A stretch of DNA of 23,452 nt from Scytonema sp. UIC 10036. Its GTDB lineage: Bacteria; Cyanobacteriota; Cyanobacteriia; Cyanobacteriales; Nostocaceae. Position 1 is the stretch's first letter, and the number at the start of each line of letters is the position of its first letter. The position numbers were made by a program, and so were the translations under genes. The notes beneath the pieces are model-generated. The model was not told the origin of the DNA. It did not search any database and saw only the letters and a program-made list of their open reading frames with translations. Shown here one piece after another: positions 7,689 to 14,967 of the stretch. The stretch spans positions 1 through 23,452 of the forward strand of contig NZ_WJFC01000209.1 in the NCBI RefSeq assembly GCF_009725235.1, written 5' to 3'.

Positions 7689-8100
7689 ATCGCCCTTCTA
7701 CCCCCTGAACGCTTACCGATCTTCGACAGCAACGCAGGAATATATAACGCCCCACTCGCCGAATTTAATGCAGCCATGACGGAAAATTACTTAGACTTAG
7801 AAGCGAGTTATAGTGATATGACAAAACTGTTCACATTATTCAGTTTAAAAGAGAAGAAACAAGAAAAACATTAACTCATCCAACATCTGGTTGGTTGCCT
7901 TTAACCTCATTCCATACCCAGAGAGTCAGACTAAATAGATGGGTTGACGAACTCCGTGCCGAAGCTGCCGAAGCTGTCCCATTTCTAGGTATATCGCCTT
8001 CTGGTGCGATCGCGGCTGGTGGAACTTGGGGAAGAGGGGATGAGATCGCCCCCTTTTCCGCTTATCGCGCTCATCTCATAGGGAGCATCAAGTTAGAAAA

Positions 8101-8325
8101 AAAGGACAAGGGAATTATTTAGCAGTACTCGTAGATTTAGACACCCGTAAACAGATTGAAATAGTCGAATCCAGACGAGTAGAAGAAATTCGTGAAGTTC
8201 TTGGATCGTGAGGAATTGAAGTACTTAAAAAAATTGAAGAAGTCAGTATTGATCTCTGGTCACCTTAGAAAAATTTAGTAGAAGAATTAATGCCAAACGC
8301 TAATATAACGGCTGACAGATTTCAT
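8101..8325 (+). pseudogene. ISL3 family transposase fragment with two stops
   Basis: In the frame of 8101 the DNA reads KGQGNYLAVLVDLDTRKQIE, then a TGA in place of Trp, EVLKKIEEVSIDLW, a TAG in place of Tyr, and NLVEELMPNANITADRFH. This is the central DDE region of ISL3-type transposases (VDLDTR.....VSIDLW..Y...V...P.A...ADRFH). About 75 of ~400 codons remain, and no terminal inverted repeats were found. It is an old insertion-sequence relic. Confidence 0.75.
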
Positions 8326-8366
8326 GGAACTTTACTATTAATTCTCCATAAAAGTAGCCGAAGAAC

Positions 8367-8492
8367 CATTTTGGGTGTATCGTTACTACTGGTCGCCATA
8401 CAGATTTAATTCAACAAGGAGGACTCTATGCCACACTCTGGCAACAACATAATGGAAAAAGCAGCGACATCATTGAAGTTCCCTGTGCTTGA
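8367..8492 (+). pseudogene. ABC transporter ATPase, C-terminal end fragment
   Basis: The frame reads GRHTDLIQQGGLYATLWQQ from 8391, the typical last segment of a fused permease/ATPase after the H-loop (G.H..LL..GGLYA.LW), then a short tail to TGA 8490-8492. Nothing upstream continues it: the ISL3 fragment ends about 40 bp before. It differs in sequence from the NHLP ABC C-terminus in this window, so it derives from another transporter. Confidence 0.5.
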
Positions 8493-9518
8493 GTTAGAAA
8501 CCATTCGTAGCGCTCTTTCATCAGTCTGGGGAAGTAAAAATAATTAAGGTTCGATTTTATCCAGAGTTAGGCGATCGCGGCTTTACCCGAGTGGGGCGAA
8601 GCCGCCTATAATGCACTCCTCACCATCCTTCCAAAAATACTTGTGTCTCTTGTTTTACTTGACCTTGAAGAAATGATTCTTTTAGCACGTAGTCATAGTT
8701 TTGACATTTACTTTTCTAAGTGCAAGATGTGAATTTAACTACTTGGTTATTGCAACTATCAACATTCGTTGTTAGAGCCATGACCATTCAACCAAATAGT
8801 ATAAATAAAGTAATCTGCCATCAACCTCAGTATTTATACTTAATAAAATCCAGATCGATAGACTTGTATCTTGCACTCTTTGGGTCAAACTCAGACAAAG
8901 CAGAAATATCAGCGATTACCTTCGGTAGAGCTTCGCTTAACGCATTACCTTCTTACGTGCGTCTTCTGTACAAGTTATTTTGGCAGTCCATACTTTCTCC
9001 CATTCATATTTTGGAAGTCCCTTACTGGCGATTGGCAAAAAGGTTGAATCCTCAAACGGAGGTTATTAAGAATACTTTAGGGATGAGAAGATGGCTTGGA
9101 ATTAGAAGTAAATTTCCAAGACATTGACGTGGTAGTAGCAGAAGTATCAACGGATAAATTAGTAGATATAGTTTTGATGATTTCTTTCGAGGTGGTGGGT
9201 TCTTTGAGAAATTCCGCCAACAGCATCATCTACTTAACAGACGCTATTGCCTGTCCTGCAATAGGAATCTGCTTTTCATGGGCGGCTTCTCGCTCTTGCC
9301 AATTTTTTACTTTGTAATGTTCGCAATGAGTCTAACCTCTATCTTAGAAAGATGTCAATGGTCATACACTAGCATTACTGAAATTTTCTGTTTGGGCTTC
9401 AGATTACGTTGCTTTAAACCAAAACAACACTAGGGCAAGGATAGAACGAGAGTTAATTTATACTGTTCATAAATGTTTACGAAGGAGTCAATTTAGACTT
9501 GGCGAGTCGTAGGCTGTA
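8493..9518. other. About 1 kb with no supported gene
   Basis: Open frames exist on the plus strand (8720-9127 and 9096-9317), but neither has a ribosome binding site, a recognisable motif or a clear coding composition. The region lies between pseudogene fragments and is best regarded as degraded DNA of unknown origin. Confidence 0.4.
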
Positions 9519-9983
9519 TTGGTCACTGCGTTGCTTTCATTTGGCGGCGGATATACCGATATCGAACAGGGGATCTCCCTGGGATGTCCCCTGTCGCCTC
9601 TAATAGGTGCTTTGTACAATAAGCTGTTGGACGACAAGATGGCGGCGATGGGCTGCTTTTATGTCTGCTATATGGATGATTGGGTGGTGCTGGCTCCGAC
9701 GCGGTGGGCGCTGCGACGGGCGATTAAGGTAACCAACCAGGAGTTGGCGGGGTTAAAGCTGGAGATGCACCCGGACAAGACTTTTATCGGGCAGGTGGCA
9801 CGGGGGTTCGATTTTTTGGGGTATCGGTTTGCGCTCCAGGGGTTGGGGGTAGCGCGGGTGACGGTGGAACGGTTTGCACAGTGGGTTTCCCGGCTTTACG
9901 AGCAAGGTGCGACGGCGAGTCTGCATTGGGAAATACGCTCGCCGTTGGTGGAGATGGGTGAGGAGTGGAGTGTCGAGGGTTGA
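9519..9983 (+). pseudogene. Reverse transcriptase fragment (palm and thumb start), N-terminally truncated and frameshifted
   Basis: The frame encodes RT block 4 (QGISLGCPLSPLIGALYNK), the catalytic YMDD at residues 51-54 followed by WVVLAP, and blocks 6-7 (LEMHPDKTFIG...GFDFLGYRF). Blocks 0-3, including the first catalytic Asp, are missing. A frameshift near 9915 moves the natural C-terminus (GKYARRWWRWVRSGV) into another frame. The segment is clearly more GC-rich than its surroundings and lacks HIP1 sites, pointing to horizontal origin. The YMDDW motif suits group II-like or IS-associated RTs. No maturase X domain, retron ncRNA or DGR template is visible. Confidence 0.75.
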
Positions 9984-10001
9984 GGTCGAGATCGTTGACT
10001 G

Positions 10002-11204
10002 TTATTTAATCAAACCTTTCTTTTTTAGTTCTGTTAGGCTCTTAAAGTCATTTTCTATTGCTCGACGAGTGTCTGCATATGAATTAGAATTAACATCGAT
10101 ACTTGGCATTTCTTTGTTGATTGCATTCTGTGTGCTCATTGGTATTATTGTCTTGTACCAGTTGCTCTTTGAGATTTCTCCGATATCAGAAAGGTACGAC
10201 GTTTTCAAATACACCATCATATTTTTCTTCTTTTCTTCATCTGTCGGCGACTCGCTCCATGATTTGATCAGTATTTTTCCATACTCTAACCACAGTTCTG
10301 AAATGCTTTTATCCCATGAGACTGGTCGAGGTATATTATGGTCTTTATAAAACTGTTGAACATCAGCTAACGTTTCCAAGATATAATAATTATCTTGACC
10401 CACAAATGCTGCCAGTTCCTCATCCATTTTCATGACGGCAAAGAAAAATTTTTCACGCTCTTCTATGGCATATGACCAGTAATCTCGTTGCGCTCCATGT
10501 CTGATCAATGCGTATGGATTTTCCCATGTTTTCTTCTTTCCAAAATCGCTATTTAGTGTCGCATTGAGGTTTATGTTCGGTATATCGTATGATGGTTGTA
10601 TGTAGCTATCTTTATCATACCCCCGCGCCTTTTCCTCTCTTCTAAATGTCGGTGCCGGTTCTGATCGCACTTTCTCAGTCCTTATATCTTTAGCAAACCA
10701 GATTTGGGCATTGAGGATATTTCGCACGACTTTCGACTTTGGCTCTACCAAAGATCCTGTGCCGGCTGCACCTCCACGTTGTAAAATATCGTGTAAATCG
10801 TAGTCTCCTGTAAAAACTCTCTTCAATTTCTCAGGCATAAAGTTACGAAAACATATATCTTCAACGATCGGTTTTCCTAATTCATTTTTTTCTCCTAATG
10901 CTTTGACTCCAACAGGTATAGCGACGTTGTTTTTATCCTCCCACAGACCCACATATCCAAAATATGCTTTATAACTGTCCTGGTTTATATTTCCTAAACT
11001 TTTCAGTTTGATAGTTTTGGTAAGAATGTCATGTCCTTTACACGGATTTCCCTCACATATTCTATTCAAACTATCCTCACCTGTCTTACGAATTGTGATG
11101 ATTATTCCACATTTTTGACAAACTTGATTAATGGACTCGGCGTGGCTCTTTATAACATACCCCGCCGCGTCTAACTCATCGGGTTTGACTTTCTTGATAG
11201 CCAT
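10002..11204 (-). CDS. Candidate ExoY/edema-factor-like nucleotidyl cyclase effector
   Basis: A 400-residue protein with a good ribosome binding site (AAGGAG nine bases before ATG 11204). The N-terminus has a possible zinc knuckle (C29-x2-C32...C50-x4-C55). Three blocks then follow in the order of class II adenylyl cyclase toxins (CyaA, edema factor, ExoY): TKTIKLKS at 62-69 with GYVG at 83-86 (the K...K.KS....GY region), FTGDYDLHDI at 131-140 (the D-x-D metal site, D134/D136), and RHGAQRDYW at 235-243 (the catalytic His region, H236). The C-terminal ~150 residues are helical. There is no signal peptide or membrane segment. The K-to-D spacing (about 68) is shorter than in CyaA, so the assignment is tentative. 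It would make cAMP or another cyclic nucleotide in a target cell. Confidence 0.5.
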   Translation of the reverse strand: MAIKKVKPDELDAAGYVIKSHAESINQVCQKCGIIITIRKTGEDSLNRICEGNPCKGHDILTKTIKLKSLGNINQDSYKAYFGYVGLWEDKNNVAIPVGVKALGEKNELGKPIVEDICFRNFMPEKLKRVFTGDYDLHDILQRGGAAGTGSLVEPKSKVVRNILNAQIWFAKDIRTEKVRSEPAPTFRREEKARGYDKDSYIQPSYDIPNINLNATLNSDFGKKKTWENPYALIRHGAQRDYWSYAIEEREKFFFAVMKMDEELAAFVGQDNYYILETLADVQQFYKDHNIPRPVSWDKSISELWLEYGKILIKSWSESPTDEEKKKNMMVYLKTSYLSDIGEISKSNWYKTIIPMSTQNAINKEMPSIDVNSNSYADTRRAIENDFKSLTELKKKGLIK

Positions 11205-11392
11205 TTTCTTTTACTCCTTGTGAAAATACATTGATTTTTGACAAATTACTTGTGTTGATTAAAATCTGAATTTTATTTTTCAACACGTTCTATATAGAAG
11301 ACGTTGCTGTAGTCCTATTTTGGAAAACTTTGGCAATTCTAGTATTTTTAAGGTTGTAACTAGCAACTTGGGTTGATCTAAGGAAGTTTGAC

Positions 11393-12469
11393 TCAAAAGA
11401 AACGAACCCTCATCTTCATTTTCGGCAGTCTTTTAACGTAGGATTGAAAATAGGGCAGACAATTCAAAGGAGGAGAGCGAGAAGGTAGCATAAATTCTCC
11501 CGCAACTTTCCCCACAAGAGGCTTTTGTTGCATCCTCAGCACCGCTAGACAGGAATTCCCCCAACTTCCAGTTTCTTCATCTAATTGAGCCAAAGCCAAA
11601 ATCGGTGTAGGCTGCCTTTCACACAGCACCGCCTCAACGCACCGACAACCATCTCTCATTACTTCTAACTTCTCATCAAATGGAGCCGCAACAGAAGCCG
11701 ACTCAGAGTGCTGCACTGATCGCGCTACCTCAATCGATTCCTCACCAACAACACTCTCTACTTCCTCCACCGCCACGGAAAATGTCACCGTCTCGCCCAC
11801 AATCGGTTTAACTCCCGCATTCCCCTTGGAAATTTCCCCCATTGCCGACTTAGTTGCAGCCGATGGAACCGATAAATCGGTATCAGTCCCATCCAACCCG
11901 ATAAAATATCCCCTCAACTCAAGACGCAGAATTGCCCGCACCTGCGAAATGCGCTTGCAGACATTCTGATAGGATATATCTTGCTGTTGGGCAATTTCTT
12001 GATAAGGCAGTTCCTGATAAAAGTGCAGGATAAACGTCTCGCGTAGCCTAGTCGGTAAATTAGCGAGCGCACGGCTTATCACAATTGTTTTCTCGCCAGT
12101 TTCCATTGCACTTAAGGGCGTATCCTCAAAGGAAACCAGCTCAAGTTCCTCTAGAATCGTATTTATATTCTCAACTCTATTCGCAACGCGATCGCGTTCT
12201 CGATGAACATCTACACAGAGGTTATGAGTCAGTCTTGTCAGCCAAGCCTTAAAATTAGCAATTTTCCCCGCATAATTTTGCACCTTTTCCCAAGCCTTGA
12301 GCATCGCCCGACTAAGCGCATCTTCAGCATCAATCGGGTTTCCACCCATCCACTTGATGCAGCAACGGAAAAGATAGTCTTTATTCTGCTCCCATAGCTG
12401 CCAAAATGCTGTCCCTATATCTTCAGTACAACTATGCACTTCGGAGATTGCAACTACTTGAGTACCCAT
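11393..12469 (-). CDS. Sigma-70 family RNA polymerase sigma factor with long C-terminal extension
   Basis: From ATG 12469, chosen because AGGAG lies five bases upstream, the protein has 358 residues. Sigma region 2 is at about 22-95 (YLFRCC..., DAEDALSRAMLKAWEKV, FKAWLTRLTHNLCVDVHR) and region 4 at about 130-185 (LPTRLRETFILHFYQELPYQ, then the helix-turn-helix ISYQNVCKRISQVRAIL). Regions 1.1 and 3 are absent, as in ECF sigma factors. The remaining ~170 residues are a low-complexity Val/Glu/Ser-rich extension ending in a basic segment (LPKMKMRVRFF), a form seen in some cyanobacterial ECF proteins. No anti-sigma gene adjoins. It lies between two effector-like genes on the same strand, so it may control them; this is inference. 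Confidence 0.85.
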   Translation of the reverse strand: MGTQVVAISEVHSCTEDIGTAFWQLWEQNKDYLFRCCIKWMGGNPIDAEDALSRAMLKAWEKVQNYAGKIANFKAWLTRLTHNLCVDVHRERDRVANRVENINTILEELELVSFEDTPLSAMETGEKTIVISRALANLPTRLRETFILHFYQELPYQEIAQQQDISYQNVCKRISQVRAILRLELRGYFIGLDGTDTDLSVPSAATKSAMGEISKGNAGVKPIVGETVTFSVAVEEVESVVGEESIEVARSVQHSESASVAAPFDEKLEVMRDGCRCVEAVLCERQPTPILALAQLDEETGSWGNSCLAVLRMQQKPLVGKVAGEFMLPSRSPPLNCLPYFQSYVKRLPKMKMRVRFF

Positions 12470-12511
12470 CATCACTCCTTTGGTAGATGAATTGTGTATC
12501 AAATTTTTCAA

Positions 12512-12812
12512 TGGACTTGCGAGTGCAATAGACCATCAACCAAGATGCACTTGGTTTGTAGCCTATAATGTATAAAAAGCTTAGGTCAGATAGGATATCT
12601 GATTAGCGCTCTTTAATCACTCTCTCCAGAGAATATTTATAACTATTGCAGTGAAAGGCTTTACATAAGAATCAATGTTTTAGGCATTGTATAAGAATTT
12701 AAAGCCCTAACTTTTTACTGTGCCTTATGTTCAGATTTTACCTTTGATTTTTCTCTCACCAAAGTGATGGAAGAGCTTTAAAAAACTTAGTAACTTGGGA
12801 CAGTTAGCGCTA
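12512..12812. other. Intergenic region upstream of the sigma factor gene
   Basis: About 300 bp with no coding frame worth reporting. It should contain the sigma factor promoter; on the minus strand TATACATTATAG near 12560-12580 could hold a -10 element, but no matching -35 is convincing. Confidence 0.35.
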
Positions 12813-12852
12813 TTTCAACAAAGTTGTCAGCGCCATCTGCCTTCTACAAGCC

Positions 12853-13106
12853 AGTTTAAATGCAATACCCATGAATGAATTTAGTTAAATCTCTCAAACG
12901 CTCTCAATGAAATGCTTTTGGGCATTTTTCCCGAATCTTCGGTACTCGCTAAAGCCAACAAAAGAGGCGATCGCAGTGCGTGGTATTTTCAAGAATACGT
13001 TGTGTGGGTTAACAATTCCCGTTGGAACTATTAGCTTGTCTCCCTTGCTCAACAAGGGTTTCTCGTTCTCAGGGGCAATTTCATTCACGGGTATTGAGTT
13101 TAAATG
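12853..13106. repeat. 10-bp target site duplication AGTTTAAATG
   Basis: AGTTTAAATG occurs at 12853-12862 and again at 13097-13106, on each side of the 12863-13096 element. The empty site in the paralogous repeat (14103-14112) has a single copy. Confidence 0.85.
12863..13096. mobile_element. 234-bp MITE-like element with terminal inverted repeats
   Basis: The ends are inverted repeats of about 20 bp with two mismatches: CAATACCCATGAATGAATTT at 12863 and, read from the right end, CAATACCCGTGAATGAAATT. A 10-bp target duplication flanks it, and the uninterrupted sister repeat at 14063-14202 gives the pre-insertion site. There is no transposase of useful length inside. A 94-codon minus-strand frame crosses the element and the flanking repeat; its inner part may be a deletion remnant of a parent transposase gene. 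A 10-bp duplication would suit an IS4-like parent, but the family cannot be fixed. Confidence 0.85.
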
Positions 13107-13262
13107 TAGCCTGCTAATTGCTGCTTCAGTATTTTTATGGGAAATCAGTAATTTTACATTTATTTTACAAGTGTACATTTACCGATTCGTGACAAGCCTA
13201 GCAGCGTAAGCTCTAGTTGTACTGTGTAGTCGCGTTAGATCCCCCGTAGCTGAAACGCGCTC

Positions 13263-13847
13263 TCAGGTAAGGGCTGGTAGATAATGGGTTATTTTGTCAT
13301 AACCGTTTGCTTTTATATTTTCTTTCGCTTCTTTTTGCTTCTTTCCCCAAGTCATTATTTGTCCTGTTGAATCTACATATATCCAGTGCAGTAACCCGTA
13401 ACGAAAATTTCCCCCTCCTTTTTTTCCCAGTCCGTATATCGTGTTTACATACGGGAATTTTTCTACATTGAGTGTGTTTGTGGTTGCTGTTGTTCCATGA
13501 AAATCAGAGTTGGTTAATCCTAAACTTTTACAGAGCCGACTCATCCCTTTCGCGGTCATTGCTATTCCGATCCCTTCTTGCGTCATCAAGGCGTCTCCTT
13601 TCATTTTATTTAGGACATCGTTAATGCTTTCATAATGAAACGCTTTACCAAAAACATCAGAGAAATTTAATAACTCTTTCTCTATATCTTTGTTACTTGA
13701 GCAGAAATTCTCGATCACGGGATATAATGTATCTTTGTGGCTCTCTTTGAGAGATACCCCACTTTTTTTGTTGACAACTGCGGCTTGAATGGCAGCCACA
13801 AACCCACAAACTCCCCAGTTTCCTTGATCTAATTGATAAACGTCCAT
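13263..13847 (-). CDS. Candidate papain-like cysteine protease effector
   Basis: A 194-residue protein with a strong ribosome binding site (AAGGAG before ATG 13847). The N-terminus QLDQGNWGVCGFVAAIQAAV presents Gln8 and Cys14 as in papain-fold enzymes (oxyanion Gln, then the nucleophile at the start of a helix). The second half has GLLHWIYVDSTGQIMTWG, with His154 and Asp159 completing a plausible Cys-His-Asp triad. There is no pro-domain, signal peptide or membrane segment. Size and layout recall YopT/AvrPphB-like or toxin-type papain domains, but no family is certain. It sits between 140-bp direct repeats, on the same strand as the sigma factor and the cyclase-like gene. Confidence 0.5.
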   Translation of the reverse strand: MDVYQLDQGNWGVCGFVAAIQAAVVNKKSGVSLKESHKDTLYPVIENFCSSNKDIEKELLNFSDVFGKAFHYESINDVLNKMKGDALMTQEGIGIAMTAKGMSRLCKSLGLTNSDFHGTTATTNTLNVEKFPYVNTIYGLGKKGGGNFRYGLLHWIYVDSTGQIMTWGKKQKEAKENIKANGYDKITHYLPALT

Positions 13848-14461
13848 CTTGCTTGCTCCTTTTTTTGTGTTTATGAACCTTTCAACAGTTTTGTATGATA
13901 GTGAAGTTTTAATTCGGTAACTCGATTATTTCTCTTCTCTCACATATCTACATCAAACATCTCCTTTTTTTGCTTTTCGTTTATACACCATACATGACGA
14001 TTCCCAAAATCAATTTATGAATTTTTCGATTTAGAGATAGTTTTTTCCTTATTTGATTCACATTTCAACAGAGTTATCAGAGCCACCTGCCTTCTACAAA
14101 CCAGTTTAAATGCAGCTAGTAAGTAGCTGGTTCAGTATTGTTACGGAAAATTAGTAATTTTACATTTATTTTATAAGTGTACATTTCCCGATTCGGGATA
14201 AGGCACAGGAGCAACCGTACAGTTATTAGGTTTGCTTATCATATCTTTTTTCTATAAAATCTGAAAAAATATATTCACAAATATAGTTAATTAGACAGCA
14301 TTCTGATTTTCAATCTGTTTTTCAAGGCGAGCGCAAAAGTTTTCGGTCTACTGAAACTCTATCAACCGCAGCGCTCACCCGATCGCTCTCCTTCCCCTTG
14401 CGAAGCAACAAACTTACACTGTGCTTTCATTTGTGAAATTATTAAGAACGCCAATAATTTA
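13848..14461. other. Intergenic region between the protease-like gene and the TIR gene
   Basis: Contains the ribosome binding site and presumed promoter of 13263-13847, and repeat copy B (14063-14202). No other gene is supported. The stretch is strongly AT-rich, with T-runs near 13860 and 14040. Confidence 0.5.
14063..14202. repeat. 140-bp direct repeat, copy B (uninterrupted)
   Basis: Collinear with copy A (12813-12862 plus 13107-13196). It carries the empty target AGTTTAAATG at 14103-14112. On the minus strand both copies can be read as MYT.KINVKLLI, but copy B soon meets stops, so coding function is unlikely. It lies upstream of the 13263-13847 gene and copy A lies downstream, which could reflect duplication by recombination or a mobile unit carrying the gene. 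Confidence 0.85.
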
Positions 14462-14847
14462 ATGGCCCAAGTGTTCCTTTCGTACTCAGAAAAAGAAAGG
14501 GGATTCATGGAGAAAATTGCCGCAACTTTCATGCGGAAATCTTTCACTGTCTGGACAAATAAAACAGATATTCACTCAAGGTCAGATTTTGAGGAGGCAA
14601 TTTACCGAGGCATTGAGGAAGCGGATAATTTCGTTTATCTCATGTCTACGGCATCTTTACAATCGGAGTTCTGCCAGAAAGAAAGCTCTCATGCTTTCTC
14701 TCTTAAAAAGCGGATTATTCCTATTTTGGTAGAGGAAATAAACCTAGAAAAAGTCCCTCTAGAATTACGGGTTTACAATTCATCAATTTTGTAGACCATG
14801 AGGAGGAAAAAAAATATCAAGCTGATCAATACCTTTGGCAATTGTGA
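14462..14847 (+). pseudogene. TIR-domain protein, frameshifted and truncated
   Basis: From ATG 14462 the protein reads AQVFLSYSEKERGFMEKIA, then IEEADNFVYLMSTASLQSEF and CQKESSHAFSLKKRIIPILV: a bacterial TIR domain including the Glu (E74, in SEFCQKE) that is catalytic in NADase TIRs. A lost base in the GGG at 14769-14771 ends the frame at 14794 (110 aa). The next frame continues LQFINFVDHEEEKKYQADQY...WQL to TGA 14845-14847. That junction is typical of cyanobacterial TIR proteins with large C-terminal WD40 or NTPase parts, which are missing here. It is probably a relic of a defence-type gene. Confidence 0.75.
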
Positions 14848-14967
14848 GCCGAGATTTGAGAATTGCTGCCATCGCACTTTCAAACGAAGGAATTCTGGTT
14901 AGAAGGATTTTAATCAAGTTCCGGGACTCAAGATTGAAGATGGGCTGTTGTAGCAGGGGCAAACATA

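Larger units (their letters stand above)
12813..13196. repeat. 140-bp direct repeat, copy A (interrupted by a MITE)
   Basis: Segments 12813-12862 (50 bp) and 13107-13196 (90 bp) together match the continuous 140-bp copy B at 14063-14202 base for base in length and at most positions. The 244 bp between them are the inserted element plus the second copy of its target duplication. The repeat holds TTTCAACA at one end and GTGTACATTT near the other. Copies A and B flank the 13263-13847 gene in the same orientation. Confidence 0.85.

Noticed and set aside
7512..7874. 120-codon plus-strand open frame
   Set aside because: The first half is antisense to the MATE fragment and a dispersed repeat. The second half (LPPERLPIFDSNAGIYNAPL...) has some protein character and may be a gene end, but no family or start could be supported.
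7895..8122. 75-codon plus-strand open frame before the ISL3 fragment
   Set aside because: No start signal; the last part is out of frame with the ISL3 reading and the first part matches nothing recognisable.
8720..9317. Two overlapping plus-strand open frames (135 and 73 codons)
   Set aside because: No ribosome binding site or motif, atypical residue use, and a position inside degraded DNA.
9519..9983. Retron or diversity-generating retroelement
   Set aside because: No msr/msd-like inverted repeats, no template/variable repeat pair and no accessory protein near the RT fragment, which lacks its N-terminal half.
9874..10350. 158-codon plus-strand open frame
   Set aside because: The first ~35 codons are the frameshifted tail of the reverse transcriptase; the rest is antisense to the 400-residue minus-strand gene.
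12894..13178. 94-codon minus-strand open frame beginning MYTCKINVKLLI
   Set aside because: It starts in the 140-bp repeat and reads through the MITE. In the uninterrupted copy B the matching frame meets stops quickly, and there is no ribosome binding site.
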